A DNA stretch of 64,000 nucleotides. Source: JAXMHQ01 sp046346665 (GTDB lineage: Bacteria > Verrucomicrobiota > Verrucomicrobiia > Limisphaerales > JAXMHQ01). The stretch is taken from NCBI GenBank assembly GCA_046346665.1, contig JAXMHQ010000029.1, forward strand, positions 1 to 64,000, in the 5' to 3' direction. The position numbers and the translations under genes are program-made. This document shows, one piece after another, positions 7,811 to 17,566 of the stretch (positions are counted from its first letter, which is position 1; each line of letters begins with the position of its first letter). Under the pieces are notes generated by a model. It saw nothing but the letters and a program-made list of their open reading frames with translations. It made no database searches and had not been told where the DNA came from.

Positions 7811-10800
7811 ATGATGAAACCTGGCTCTCTCCCACTCCTTTGCCGATCCGCCCTGCTGTCCCTGGCGCTCTCGGTGCCGCAATCCATGCCCGGCGCGGGC
7901 ACGGTCACCAACGCGGACGAATCCAGCCTGCGCGCCGCGCTGGCCGGCGGCGGCGCCGTCATGTTCGATTGCGACGGAACCATCGCGCTCACCAACACTC
8001 TCGTCATCCGTGCCAATACGGTCTTTGACGCCTCCGGCCACAGCATCACGCTCGACGGACAGCAGTCGGTTCGGGTGTTGTCGGTGTCAAACGCTTCGCT
8101 GACGCTGCTGCACGTCACGGTTGCGAACGGGCTGGCGACGGGCACGAATGGGGTGGCCAGCCAGCCTGCCGGTGCGGGCCAGGGCGGCGGGATCGACGTT
8201 CAATACGGACAACTGGCCGCGCTGGATTGCCGGTTTGTTTCCAATAGCGTCCGGGGTGGACCGGGTGGAACCAACGATCCTTACAACGACTCTGCCGTCG
8301 TGGGTGCCGGGGGTCCGGGCCATGGCGGCGCCATCCGCATTTCCAACGGCACCCTGACCGTCAGCAACACCGTTTTCCAAGACAACGTCGCTGCCGGCGG
8401 CAACGCGGTGAATTTAAACGGCGGTAACTCGGGTGATGCGTTTGGTGGGGCAATCCATGCAGCGGATTCCACCACGCTTCTTGCAAATTCCCGGTTCGAA
8501 TCCAACCTGGCCCAGGGAGGCTCTTCATTGTTCACCCCGTCGCTGATGGCCTACGGAGGCGATTTCGGAGGCGGAAACGGAGGAGCCATCTCCACCGTCC
8601 GCGGGAGTGTTCGATTGACGGATTGTGCCTTTCAGGGAAATCAGGGGCGGACCGTCGTTTATGCATGGTCGCGATTCTCCTCGGGACATGCGGGGAGAGG
8701 CGGGGCGGTTCTTAACAACGGTGGATCCCTCCAGGTCTCCGGTTGCACGTTCGCGTCGAACACGGTCAAAGGCGCTTCGGCGTGCTCCTACCACGGCACA
8801 CCCGGACCCGGCCAGGGCGGCGCCATCTGCAGCGCAGGTCCGCTGCAAGTCTTGCGATCCTGCTTCAGCGGCAACCAATCGGCCGGAGGCGACGTGGGTT
8901 CGGCGGACGGTGACGGGGGCGCCGTTCATTCCGATGCGTTCACCAGGATTGAGCAATGTCGGTTTGACGGCAACCAGGCCGTGGGCGGCGCGGGAACCAC
9001 CATGGCGAACCTGGGTTTCTGGGGCGGGCAGGGATTGGGCGGGGCCATCGCGGGCTCTGGCGAGTTTGTGATCCTCGGGACTACGTTCACCAGCAACCGT
9101 GTTGATGGTGCCTATCCATCCAGTGCAGGAGTCCCGCCCGCGAACGCCCGCGGCGGTGCCGTTTATGTGACCGGCCTCTGCAACCTGACAAACTGCACCC
9201 TGACAGGCAACGTGGCCGCCGGGGCAGCCACGTACCTGAACACCGGATCGTATTGGCCCAATGGAGCGGACGGTTTTGGAGGGGGCATTTGCAATGATGG
9301 CGGCACGCTCATTTCGGTGAACAACACGCTGACACTGAACGATGCCCTCGGCGGCGCCGGTCTCACCAACGGGAATGCTTACGGCGGCGCCATTGCCTCG
9401 ATCAATGGCCAGACCCTGATGATCAACACCGTCCTTGCGAACAGCCCCGGAAGCAGCAATTGTTTCGGGCTTCTCACCGACGGCGGATACAACCTCAGCT
9501 CAGACGCCAGTTGCCAGTTCACCAATGCCGGCAGCCTGAACAACACCAACCCTCTGCTGGCTCCCCTTGCCGACAACGGCGGACCGACGCCCACCCATGC
9601 GCTCCTGCCCGGGAGCCCGGCAATCGATGCGGCCGATGATGTCGCCGCGCCGATCGCCGATCAGCGCGGCATGCTCCGGCCCGTCGGCCCCCATTCCGAT
9701 ATCGGCGCCTTCGAATATGCTTCCTATGATCCGCCTTGCGTTTACTCGGTCGACACCACGAATGTTACCTGCAGCGCCGCGGCGCAGACCGCGGGCGTGA
9801 CGGTGATCGCGGGGTATTATTGCGATTGGACCGCCGCCGGCGGGGCCGACTGGATCACGCTCTCGCCGACGAACGGTTCGGGGATTATACCGATATCCGT
9901 GAAGCTCGCGGCCAATACAGGACTCCTGCCGCGCCAGGTCAGCTTGACCGTCGCCGGGCAAACCGTCCTCGTTTCGCAAGCCGGCACCGATCTTACACCG
10001 CCGCGCGTGACGATTGCGTCTCCCGCGTCTTTTGCGCGATCCACGTCGCCCTTCGTCCTCGTCACCGGATCCGCCACCGACGACGCCAGCGGGGTGGGTT
10101 CGGTGGAGTTCCGGGTTGAAAACGCCTTGGGAACGAACTCCTACTCGACCGCCTCCGGGACCACCTCTTGGTCCGCCCTGGCGACCAACCTGGTCCCGGG
10201 AACAAACGTGGTGCGCGTGCGCGCCTGCGACCTTGCCGGCAATGTCACCACCAATCCCCCCAGCGTGACGGTGTTTTATGTCCAGACCAGCCCGCTGACC
10301 ATCCTCAATCCGGGCGGGGCGAAATTGAAACCCGATCTCTCCGGTCATTCCCTCGAAATCGGAAAGACCTATACCATCACCGCTTCTGGAACCGGCGGAA
10401 CCCTCTTCGATTCGTGGTGGCAAAACAGCCAACTGCTCAGCCGCGATGCGAGATTGACTTTTCAGATGCAGGATGGGCTGGTTCTTCGTGTCTCCGTGGT
10501 TGCGTATCCATTCGGTCCGGCGGTGGGAAGTTACGAGGGATTATTCTACGACACGAATGGCGTTGAAATTGACAGTGCCGGGTTCATCAAAGCCACCGTG
10601 AATGGCAAGGGGCAGCTGAATGGCAAACTGATTTCAGCCGGCAAGAGTTACTCACTCAAAGGCCAGTTCCGCAGCGACGGCGCCTGGTCCAATTCCATCC
10701 CCCGCAATAACTCGACCCCGCTCCAAATGGTTCTTCAATTGGATTTGTACCACGCCGACCGGATCACCGGTCACGTGACCGACGGCAATTGGACGGCGGA

Positions 10801-11557
10801 ACTCACGGCCAATCGAAATCCGTATTCCTCATCCACAAATCCCGCGCCCCAGGCCGGCAACTATACCCTGGTGATACCCGCCGATTCCGGAGGCAACAGC
10901 TACGGCTCCGTTCAAATAGACATGGCTGGCCGGGTGAAATTCAACGGCAAAACCGGGCACGGAACTGCCATTTCCCAAAACACAATTCTCTCCGCCCAGG
11001 GCCAATGGCCCCTGTATGTTTCCCTGCAGTCAGGCAAGGAACTGCTCATGGGCTGGCTCACCGTTTACAACCGGACCATCCTCCTCGGCACGGTGGATTG
11101 GATCCAGTTGCCCGTGCCCCAATCCAGGTGGTATCAGGATGGATTTACCAATCAGAGCTTCGTCATGGGTTCGGCCTTGATATACACGCCGGGCAACCCC
11201 CTCGATTTCGATTACGGCGATGCCTGGTTCGAAGATCGCCTTGTCGCGCATTATGCCTATTGGGTTTCCGACAGCCAAATGGCGGGGGCCAACCGGTTCA
11301 ACCTCACGATCAACAAGGGCACCGGGCTCTTCAAGGGCAGTGTCCTGGACACCGACTCGGGCCGAGTACTTCCATTCGACGGAGCCGTTTTACAGGGCTA
11401 CGGTCGTGGTTATGGACGGTTCGCCGGCACGAACGGAAACGGCAATTTCACTTTGTCCTCCGCCACAACGACCGTGGAGGGAGGATCCGGAGGAGGAGGC
11501 GTGATTATCGTATTTCCGCCGGTAGACTTAACGCCAATCGGGCCCCTGCCTCAATAA
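7811..11557 (+). CDS. Large secreted parallel beta-helix protein with BACON-like and Ig-like domains
   Basis: 1248 residues with a signal peptide (about 1-28). Residues about 35-590 are glycine- and asparagine-rich repeats (GGAI, LTVSNTVF, NCTLTGN), the pattern of a right-handed parallel beta-helix as in polymorphic outer-membrane proteins and choice-of-anchor Q proteins; the block ends DNGGPTPTHALLPGSPAIDAAD. A BACON-like domain follows (about 645-725; CDWTAAGGADWITL to VSQAG), then an Ig-like segment (about 730-820) and a long beta-rich C-terminus with repeated GxxxG sheets. No catalytic motif was recognised. It is probably a cell-surface or secreted adhesin or glycan-binding protein. The ATG ATG pair at 7811/7814 leaves a one-codon ambiguity. 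Confidence 0.8.
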   Translation: MMKPGSLPLLCRSALLSLALSVPQSMPGAGTVTNADESSLRAALAGGGAVMFDCDGTIALTNTLVIRANTVFDASGHSITLDGQQSVRVLSVSNASLTLLHVTVANGLATGTNGVASQPAGAGQGGGIDVQYGQLAALDCRFVSNSVRGGPGGTNDPYNDSAVVGAGGPGHGGAIRISNGTLTVSNTVFQDNVAAGGNAVNLNGGNSGDAFGGAIHAADSTTLLANSRFESNLAQGGSSLFTPSLMAYGGDFGGGNGGAISTVRGSVRLTDCAFQGNQGRTVVYAWSRFSSGHAGRGGAVLNNGGSLQVSGCTFASNTVKGASACSYHGTPGPGQGGAICSAGPLQVLRSCFSGNQSAGGDVGSADGDGGAVHSDAFTRIEQCRFDGNQAVGGAGTTMANLGFWGGQGLGGAIAGSGEFVILGTTFTSNRVDGAYPSSAGVPPANARGGAVYVTGLCNLTNCTLTGNVAAGAATYLNTGSYWPNGADGFGGGICNDGGTLISVNNTLTLNDALGGAGLTNGNAYGGAIASINGQTLMINTVLANSPGSSNCFGLLTDGGYNLSSDASCQFTNAGSLNNTNPLLAPLADNGGPTPTHALLPGSPAIDAADDVAAPIADQRGMLRPVGPHSDIGAFEYASYDPPCVYSVDTTNVTCSAAAQTAGVTVIAGYYCDWTAAGGADWITLSPTNGSGIIPISVKLAANTGLLPRQVSLTVAGQTVLVSQAGTDLTPPRVTIASPASFARSTSPFVLVTGSATDDASGVGSVEFRVENALGTNSYSTASGTTSWSALATNLVPGTNVVRVRACDLAGNVTTNPPSVTVFYVQTSPLTILNPGGAKLKPDLSGHSLEIGKTYTITASGTGGTLFDSWWQNSQLLSRDARLTFQMQDGLVLRVSVVAYPFGPAVGSYEGLFYDTNGVEIDSAGFIKATVNGKGQLNGKLISAGKSYSLKGQFRSDGAWSNSIPRNNSTPLQMVLQLDLYHADRITGHVTDGNWTAELTANRNPYSSSTNPAPQAGNYTLVIPADSGGNSYGSVQIDMAGRVKFNGKTGHGTAISQNTILSAQGQWPLYVSLQSGKELLMGWLTVYNRTILLGTVDWIQLPVPQSRWYQDGFTNQSFVMGSALIYTPGNPLDFDYGDAWFEDRLVAHYAYWVSDSQMAGANRFNLTINKGTGLFKGSVLDTDSGRVLPFDGAVLQGYGRGYGRFAGTNGNGNFTLSSATTTVEGGSGGGGVIIVFPPVDLTPIGPLPQ

Positions 11558-11623
11558 CTGCAAGTTGACGTCACCGCCGGCTTTCCTCAACATGCCGCGC
11601 ACCCGGATGCCCGGGCCGAACCC

Positions 11624-11648
11624 GTAGCTGCCAACGTGAGTTGGCGGA
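11624..11648. repeat. Family J hairpin (GCCAACGTGAGTTGGC)
   Basis: Inverted repeat CCAAC/GTTGG with a GTGA loop, the same unit as the inner hairpin at 5769-5788 in opposite orientation. It sits just upstream of the GH105 gene start. Confidence 0.6.
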
Positions 11649-11658
11649 TGGTAAATTC

Positions 11659-13560
11659 ATGAAAGCCGCCGGATTCTCCGCTCTCGCCGCCGCTCTCCTC
11701 GCGGCCGCATCCTCAGTTGCCGGATCCATTCAACCCTGCGTCACCAATGCGTTCACCCCCCAGGCCGTCCTGGCCACGATGAAATGCGTTGCCGACTGGC
11801 AGCTCGCCCAGCCGCTCCGCCATCCCGCCGACGACTGGACTTACGGCGCGCTTTACGCCGGCATGGAGGGGCTCGCCGGGGTCGCGGACGATCCGAAATA
11901 CCAGGACGCCATGCTGGCCATGGGCACCCGCCAGCACTGGCAGCCGGGTTCCCGCGTCTACCACGCCGACGACCATTGCGTCACCCAAACCTATCTTGAT
12001 TTGTATCTTCAATACCGCGACCCGGCCATGATCGGGCCGGTCCGGGAACGATTCGATTTCATCGCCGCGCACGGCAAGACCAACGAATTGAAATTCGAAA
12101 CCGACGCCTCGTCGGAGCGCTGGCTGTGGTGCGACTCGCTGTTCATGGGGCCCGCCGCCTGGATGCGGCTTTACAACGCGACGGGCGACCCGCGCTACCT
12201 GGAATTCCTCGACCGCGAATGGCGCGCCACTTCCGATTTCCTTTACGATCCCGGGGAACACCTGTTTTTCCGCGACAGCCGTTATTTCAACAAGCGCGAG
12301 GCGAACGGACAAAAAGTATTCTGGAGCCGCGGCAACGGCTGGGTCATTGCCGGGCTGGCGCGCGTGCTCCAAAACATGCCTCCGGACCACGTCACGCGGC
12401 CGTTTTACATCCGGCAATTCCAGGAAATGGCGGCCAAAATCCTGTCGCTGCAACAGCCTGACGGCCTTTGGCATTCCAGCCTGCTCGACCCCCAATCGTA
12501 TCCGCTGAAGGAAACCAGCGGCTCAGGCTTTTACACCTTTGCTCTCGCCTGGGGAATCAACCGCGGCCTGCTCGACCGCGCGGCGTACGAACCCGCGGTC
12601 CGCAAAGCGTGGGCGGCCCTGGTCGATTGCGTCACGCCGGACGGCAAACTCGAACACGTCCAGCCCATCGGCGCCGATCCGAAACGTTTCGACCCGGGTC
12701 ACACCGACGTCTTCGGCGTCGGCGCGTTCCTGCTGGCCGGGAGCGAAGTCTACCGGCTCGCGCTCGACGAATCGCCGGCCGCCGCCTACGCCGCGTTCCA
12801 GCCGCAGCGCCTCGACGATTTCGCCTGGGAAAACGATCGCATCGCCTTCCGCGCCTACGGCCCCGCCCTCGCCCGCACCGGCGAAATCGGCAGCGGCATC
12901 GACGTCTGGGTCAAACGCACCCGCCGGCCCGTCATTGAATCCTGGTATTTCAAAGCCGATTACCACGAGGACCACGGCGAGGGACTCGACATGTACAAAG
13001 TCGGACCCAGCCGCGGCTGCGGCGGAACGGGCGTGTGGCGGAACGGAAAACTTTACGCCGCCGGAAATTTTCAGAGCTGGCGGCTTCTTGAAAACGGCCC
13101 TCAGCGGGTTGTCTTTGAACTCACCTACCCGCCGTACGACGCCGGCGGCATCCAGGTGCGCGAAATCAAACGCATCACGCTCGACGCCGGATCCAACCTG
13201 AACCGGATCGACGCGCTGCTCGACTGGGACTGGGACAAGCCGGAAAACCTCGAGCTCGCCATCGGCCTCGTGCGGCGCGGATCGGAAGGTTCGCTCCAGG
13301 TCGGCACGAACAACGCCTGGATGACCTATTGGGAACCCGAGCAGCTTCCCAACGGCACGATCGGCTGCGCCGTCATTCCCACCACGCCCGCCCGGCTCCA
13401 GCAAATTCCGGGAGAAGCCCTGCTGATCACAACCGTCCACCGCGGCGTGCCGGTGACGTATTATGCCGGCGCCGGCTGGACGCGCAGCGGCGATTTCCCG
13501 GATCGCGAGGCGTGGGTCAACGCCGTCGCCCGCCAGGCCGCGGAACTGGCCAAACGTTGA
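11659..13560 (+). CDS. Unsaturated rhamnogalacturonyl hydrolase (GH105) fused to DUF4861
   Basis: A signal peptide covers about residues 1-23. The next 340 residues are an (alpha/alpha)6 barrel of the GH88/GH105 type: WTYGALYAGMEGL, YHADDHCVTQTYLDLY, the WCDSLFMGPAAW block with the catalytic Asp, SRGNGWVIAGLARVL, QQPDGLWHSSLLD and ETSGSGFYTFALAWGI. The rest (about 390-630) matches DUF4861 (WYFKADYHEDHGEGLDMYKVG), often fused to or next to such hydrolases. It would cleave the 4,5-unsaturated uronic acid from pectin or rhamnogalacturonan lyase products, probably in the periplasm. ATG 11659 was chosen over the upstream TTG for its signal peptide. kduI starts 11 nt after the stop, so an operon with kduI and kduD is likely. 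Confidence 0.9.
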   Translation: MKAAGFSALAAALLAAASSVAGSIQPCVTNAFTPQAVLATMKCVADWQLAQPLRHPADDWTYGALYAGMEGLAGVADDPKYQDAMLAMGTRQHWQPGSRVYHADDHCVTQTYLDLYLQYRDPAMIGPVRERFDFIAAHGKTNELKFETDASSERWLWCDSLFMGPAAWMRLYNATGDPRYLEFLDREWRATSDFLYDPGEHLFFRDSRYFNKREANGQKVFWSRGNGWVIAGLARVLQNMPPDHVTRPFYIRQFQEMAAKILSLQQPDGLWHSSLLDPQSYPLKETSGSGFYTFALAWGINRGLLDRAAYEPAVRKAWAALVDCVTPDGKLEHVQPIGADPKRFDPGHTDVFGVGAFLLAGSEVYRLALDESPAAAYAAFQPQRLDDFAWENDRIAFRAYGPALARTGEIGSGIDVWVKRTRRPVIESWYFKADYHEDHGEGLDMYKVGPSRGCGGTGVWRNGKLYAAGNFQSWRLLENGPQRVVFELTYPPYDAGGIQVREIKRITLDAGSNLNRIDALLDWDWDKPENLELAIGLVRRGSEGSLQVGTNNAWMTYWEPEQLPNGTIGCAVIPTTPARLQQIPGEALLITTVHRGVPVTYYAGAGWTRSGDFPDREAWVNAVARQAAELAKR

Positions 13561-13571
13561 TTTCTAAACTT

Positions 13572-14402
13572 ATGGAAACCCGATATTCCGTTCACCCCGA
13601 CGACTACGGCTCGCTCGGCACCGAGGATCTCCGGTCGACGTTCCTGGTCGAATCCTTGTTTCAACCCGGCAAACTCGACCTGGTTTATACGGACGCCGAT
13701 CGCGCGATCGTCGGCTCCGTGGTTCCGCTCCAATCGCCGCTGCCGCTGGCCGCCGACGCCGAATTGCGCGCGGCGTTTTTCTGCGAACGGCGCGAACTGG
13801 GAATCCTCAACATCGGCGGCCCGGGCGCCGTCGAAGTGGACGGAATCCGGTTCGCGACAGACAAGCTCGATTGCGTCTATGTCGGGCGCGGCAGCCGGTC
13901 GGTCTTGTTCAGCAGTTCGGACCCGGCCAATCCCGCCGCGTTTTACCTGTTAAGCTATCCGGCGCACACGACCTATCCCACGTCGTTCGCCACGCAAAAA
14001 GAAGCGACGCCGGTGGAGCTGGGGACGGTCGCGGACGCAAATCGCCGGACGATTTACAAATACATTCATCCCGGCGGCATCGGGAGCTGCCAGCTCGTGA
14101 TGGGCTTCACCCGGCTGGCGGAAGGATCGGTCTGGAACACCCTGCCCCCGCACACGCACACGCGCCGGTCGGAGGTGTATCTCTACTTCGACCTGACCCC
14201 CAATCGACGCGTGATGCATTTCATGGGAACGCCGCAACAGACGCGCCACCTGGTCGTCGCGAACCGGCAGGCCGTGATCTCGCCAAGCTGGTCAATTCAC
14301 TGCGGCTGCGGCACCGGCGCCTACACCTTTTGCTGGGGCATGGGTGGCGAAAACCAGGTGTTCGAAGACATGGACCCTGCGCCCACGGACCAGTTGCGCT
14401 AA
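13572..14402 (+). CDS. kduI: 5-dehydro-4-deoxy-D-glucuronate isomerase (KduI)
   Basis: 276 residues, the usual length. It isomerises 5-keto-4-deoxyuronate, released from unsaturated galacturonides, to 2,5-diketo-3-deoxygluconate in the cytosol. The cupin metal site is visible as HTHTRRSE (His194, His196, Glu201) plus His243 in WSIHCGCG, equivalent to the four zinc ligands of E. coli KduI. The IHPGGI and GFTRLAEGSVWNT blocks are conserved. ATG 13572 was chosen because the upstream extension overlaps the GH105 gene. The stop codon TAA is the first word of a TAACCTGCAACC repeat that separates it from kduD. Confidence 0.97.
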   Translation: METRYSVHPDDYGSLGTEDLRSTFLVESLFQPGKLDLVYTDADRAIVGSVVPLQSPLPLAADAELRAAFFCERRELGILNIGGPGAVEVDGIRFATDKLDCVYVGRGSRSVLFSSSDPANPAAFYLLSYPAHTTYPTSFATQKEATPVELGTVADANRRTIYKYIHPGGIGSCQLVMGFTRLAEGSVWNTLPPHTHTRRSEVYLYFDLTPNRRVMHFMGTPQQTRHLVVANRQAVISPSWSIHCGCGTGAYTFCWGMGGENQVFEDMDPAPTDQLR

Positions 14403-14427
14403 CCTGCAACCCGCAACCTGCAACCAT
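14400..14427. repeat. Family F word repeat (AACCTGCAACC)
   Basis: Three degenerate AACCTGCAACC words begin with the TAA stop of kduI. The same words in reverse complement occur at 51427-51450 (between sdhC and sdhA), with a short copy at 61685-61702. Confidence 0.65.
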
Positions 14428-14440
14428 TAACCGGGACCCC

Positions 14441-15202
14441 ATGATCCTCGATCAATTCAAACTCACCGGCAAAACCGCCCTCGTCACCGGCGCCAGCCGC
14501 GGGCTCGGCGCCGCCATGGCCGTCGGTCTCGCCGAAGCCGGCGCCGACGTGGCCCTGTCCGCCTCCGGCAGCACCGATGAAACCGCCCGCCGCATCCGCG
14601 CCCTCGGCCGCAAGGCGTGCTGCATTCAATCCGACCTGCTCCAGCCCGGCGCCGCGGTGCATACGCTGGAAACCGCCATTCGCGACCTCGGCAAGATCGA
14701 CATCCTGGTCAACAACGCCGGCATCATCCGCCGCGCGCCCGTGCTGGAATTCACCGAGAAAGACTGGGACGACGTCATCCAGGTGAACCAGAAGAGCGTG
14801 TTCTTCCTGAGCCAGGCCGCCGCCCGCCACATGGCCGCCCGCAAAGCCGGCGGCAAAATCATCAACATCGCCTCGCTCCTCTCTTTCCAGGGCGGCATCC
14901 GCGTCCCTTCCTACACCGCCGCCAAAAGCGCCGTGCTCGGCCTGACCCGCATTCTCGCCAACGAACTGGCGCCGCTCGGCATCAACGTCAACGCCATCGT
15001 TCCCGGCTATTTCGAAACCGACAACACCGCCGCCCTGCGGGCCGATCCGAAACGAAACGCCGACATCCTCGCGCGCATCCCGGTCGGGCGCTGGGGCAGG
15101 CCGGAGGAACTCCAGGGCGCCGTCGTGTTCCTCGCCTCCGCCGCGGCCGATTACCTGCACGGAACCGCCCTCGCCGTCGACGGCGGCTGGCTCGGCAGAT
15201 GA
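14441..15202 (+). CDS. kduD: 2-dehydro-3-deoxy-D-gluconate 5-dehydrogenase (KduD), SDR family
   Basis: 253 residues. It reduces 2,5-diketo-3-deoxygluconate to KDG with NAD(P)H, the step after KduI. Classical SDR features: TGASRGLG cofactor loop (residues 17-24), NNAG (91-94), and catalytic Ser145, Tyr158 and Lys162 in SYTAAKS. The C-terminal HGTALAVDGGWL is typical of KduD. It follows kduI by 38 nt of repeat sequence. No KDG kinase or aldolase gene is present in the window. Confidence 0.95.
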   Translation: MILDQFKLTGKTALVTGASRGLGAAMAVGLAEAGADVALSASGSTDETARRIRALGRKACCIQSDLLQPGAAVHTLETAIRDLGKIDILVNNAGIIRRAPVLEFTEKDWDDVIQVNQKSVFFLSQAAARHMAARKAGGKIINIASLLSFQGGIRVPSYTAAKSAVLGLTRILANELAPLGINVNAIVPGYFETDNTAALRADPKRNADILARIPVGRWGRPEELQGAVVFLASAAADYLHGTALAVDGGWLGR

Positions 15203-15236
15203 ATCGAGCTCGGAATGCGGAATCCTGGCGGCGACG

Positions 15237-15391
15237 GTGGGGCGAGACTCGAGCCCTGGAACCCGGCGGAGTGCTGGAGTCATGGAGTGGTGGAGTGCTG
15301 AAGGGACGCGCGAGTTCATTTCCATGTCTCCAGAACTCCAACACTCCATCGCTCCATTCCTTTCGAGGGCTCGACGGAGTCTCGCCCCGCC
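15237..15391. repeat. Family A foldback element, copy A1
   Basis: The left end GGGGCGAGACTCGAGCCCT (a variant lacking CGTC) pairs with the right end AGGGCTCGACGGAGTCTCGC. The interior is made of GGAGTGCTGGAGT words and their reverse complement around a GACGCGCGAG centre. The same interior occurs without the A ends at 63402-63495, so ends and interior are separable modules. It lies between kduD and the DUF4965-type gene. Confidence 0.85.
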
Positions 15392-15452
15392 GAGTGGGCT
15401 TGAATTTAATGCACGCGCCGCCGTCCAATTAAACCGTTGCGAATATCCGGTC

Positions 15453-17564
15453 ATGAAAATCAAATCCATACTTCCTAACATTCATTGCATCCTTGCATGC
15501 CTGCTGCCCATGATCGTCGGAACGGCCGGCGGGGCTGCCGACCTTCAATCAACCAACACCCCCTTCCGTCCGCCGTCCGTGCCGCTGGTCGCCTGCGATC
15601 CGTATTTCAGCATCTGGTCGCCTTCGGACACGCTGCCGGGGGCGGACACGGTTCACTGGACCGGCAAGCCGCAGCGGCTCACCAGCCTGGTGCGGATCGA
15701 CGGCAAGTCGTTCCGGCTGATGGGCAACGAGCCGGCCAACATCCCGGCGGTGCCCCAGTCCGGGCTCGAAGTGCTGCCGACGCGGACGATCTATACCTTC
15801 GCGGGACCGGGCGTGAAGCTGACGCTGACGTTCATGACCCCGGCATTGCCGGATGACCTCGCGATTTATTCGCGCCCGGTCACCTACCTGACCTGGACGG
15901 CCACGGCGCTCGACGGCGGGCATCACGCCGTGCAGGTGGAATGCGACCTGGGCGCGGAGCTCGCCCTGAACGACCCCGCGCAACCCTGCGCCTGGGAGGA
16001 CCTGGCCTTTGCCAATCTGCGCGTGCTCAAGGTGGGCTCCACCGAACAGCCGGTCCTCAAGAAAAAAGGCGACGACCTGCGCATCGACTGGGGCTGGCTC
16101 TACGCCGCGGCCAGCGCAGGCCAGAAAAGCCTTCAATCCACGATCGGAAAACCCGCGGAGATCCGAAGCCGGTTTGTTCAAGCGGGATCGATCCCGAAAT
16201 TCTCCGGGCTGCCGAAACCGGGTTCGCCCGAAGCCGGCGCGGATGTCATGGCGTTTCGAATGGAAATGGAAACCGGCCCGGAGCCGGTCTCTCGCAACTT
16301 GATCCTGGCCTATGACGACGAATATTCCATTCAATATTTCGGCGTGAATCTGCGGCCGTACTGGCGCCGGAACGGGGACGACGCGGAGGCGTTGCTGAAA
16401 AAATCCGCCGCCGAATACGGCGCGCTGGCCCGGCGCTGCGCCGCGTTTGACGAGGAGTTGATGGCCGACCTGCGGCGCATCGGCGGCGAACCCTACGCCC
16501 GCCTGTGCGCCCTTGCCTACCGGCAGTGCGTCGCCGCAAACAAGGTCGCGGCCGACCCCAACGGCCGGCCGCTCATGTTCCCGAAGGAGAATTTCTCGAA
16601 CGGCTGCATCGGGACCCTCGACGTGATCTACCCGATGGCGCCGCAGTTTCTCCTGTTCAGCCCCGCGCTCACCCGCGCGATGCTGGTGCCGATCCTGGAT
16701 TATGCATCGTCGCCCCGCTGGAAATTCCCGTTTGCGCCACACGATCTCGGGACGTATCCGCTCGCCAACGGGCAGGTTTACGGCGGCGGCGAAAAGACCG
16801 AGAAAGACCAGATGCCGGTCGAGGAGACGGGCAACATCCTGATCCTGGTGGCGGCGCTGGCGCAGGCGGAGGGCAACACGCATTTCTGCGATCCCTACTG
16901 GCCGCTGCTGGAGAAGTGGGCGGGTTACTTGAAGGAGAAAGGATTCGATCCGGAGAACCAGTTGTGCACGGACGATTTCGCGGGGCACATGGCGCACAAT
17001 GTGAATTTGTCCGGCAAAGCCATCGTGGCGCTGGCGTGCTTCGCGCAACTGGGCGAGCTGCGTGGGGACACAAACGCGGCCGCTTACCGTGGCGTGGCGG
17101 AGGAATTCGCGCGCCAATGCGCCGAGGGCGCCCGGGATGAAGGACATTACCGGCTCGCGTTGGATAAACCCGGCAGTTGGAGCCAGAAATACAATGCCGT
17201 TTGGGACCGCGTCCTCGGACTCGACCTCGCGGGGCCGAACGCCTGGCGCGCGGAGATGGATTGGTACCGATCTCACCTGAATCGGTACGGCCTGCCGCTC
17301 GACAGCCGGAAGGATTACACAAAACTCGATTGGACGGTCTGGACCGCGACGTTGACGGGGGATCGCGCGGACTTCGACGCGCTGCTCGCGCCGGTTTACG
17401 TGTGGGTAAACGAGACGCAGTCACGCGTGCCGCTGACGGATTGGTATGACACGAAAACCGGGCTGCAGTCCGGCTTCCAGGCGCGGTCGGTGGTCGGCGG
17501 ACTGTTCCTGCCGGTGCTCTATGACCGCGAGACCTGGAAAAAATGGGCCGGGCGCGGAAAATAA
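15453..17564 (+). CDS. Secreted DUF4965/glutaminase-A-like (alpha/alpha)6 protein
   Basis: 703 residues with a signal peptide (about 1-29). The order is an N-terminal beta domain starting RPPSVPLVACDPYFSIWSP (DUF5127-like), then DUF4965 with LAYRQCVAANK, FSNGCIGTLDVIYPMAP, LGTYPLANGQVYGG, MPVEETGNILIL and GHMAHNVNLSGKAIVAL, ending with a DUF1793-type segment GLPLDSRKDYTKLDW. Relatives are annotated as glutaminase A or as putative glycosidases; the (alpha/alpha)6 fold and the polysaccharide neighbourhood make a glycoside hydrolase plausible. The frame is open to 15237 only through repeat A1, so ATG 15453 is the start. The true substrate is unknown. Confidence 0.8.
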   Translation: MKIKSILPNIHCILACLLPMIVGTAGGAADLQSTNTPFRPPSVPLVACDPYFSIWSPSDTLPGADTVHWTGKPQRLTSLVRIDGKSFRLMGNEPANIPAVPQSGLEVLPTRTIYTFAGPGVKLTLTFMTPALPDDLAIYSRPVTYLTWTATALDGGHHAVQVECDLGAELALNDPAQPCAWEDLAFANLRVLKVGSTEQPVLKKKGDDLRIDWGWLYAAASAGQKSLQSTIGKPAEIRSRFVQAGSIPKFSGLPKPGSPEAGADVMAFRMEMETGPEPVSRNLILAYDDEYSIQYFGVNLRPYWRRNGDDAEALLKKSAAEYGALARRCAAFDEELMADLRRIGGEPYARLCALAYRQCVAANKVAADPNGRPLMFPKENFSNGCIGTLDVIYPMAPQFLLFSPALTRAMLVPILDYASSPRWKFPFAPHDLGTYPLANGQVYGGGEKTEKDQMPVEETGNILILVAALAQAEGNTHFCDPYWPLLEKWAGYLKEKGFDPENQLCTDDFAGHMAHNVNLSGKAIVALACFAQLGELRGDTNAAAYRGVAEEFARQCAEGARDEGHYRLALDKPGSWSQKYNAVWDRVLGLDLAGPNAWRAEMDWYRSHLNRYGLPLDSRKDYTKLDWTVWTATLTGDRADFDALLAPVYVWVNETQSRVPLTDWYDTKTGLQSGFQARSVVGGLFLPVLYDRETWKKWAGRGK

Positions 17565-17566
17565 TT

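Noticed and set aside
15549..17276. 575-codon minus-strand frame under the DUF4965-type gene
   Set aside because: Antisense shadow: low-complexity Arg/Val/His composition and no start context. The plus-strand protein has recognisable domains.
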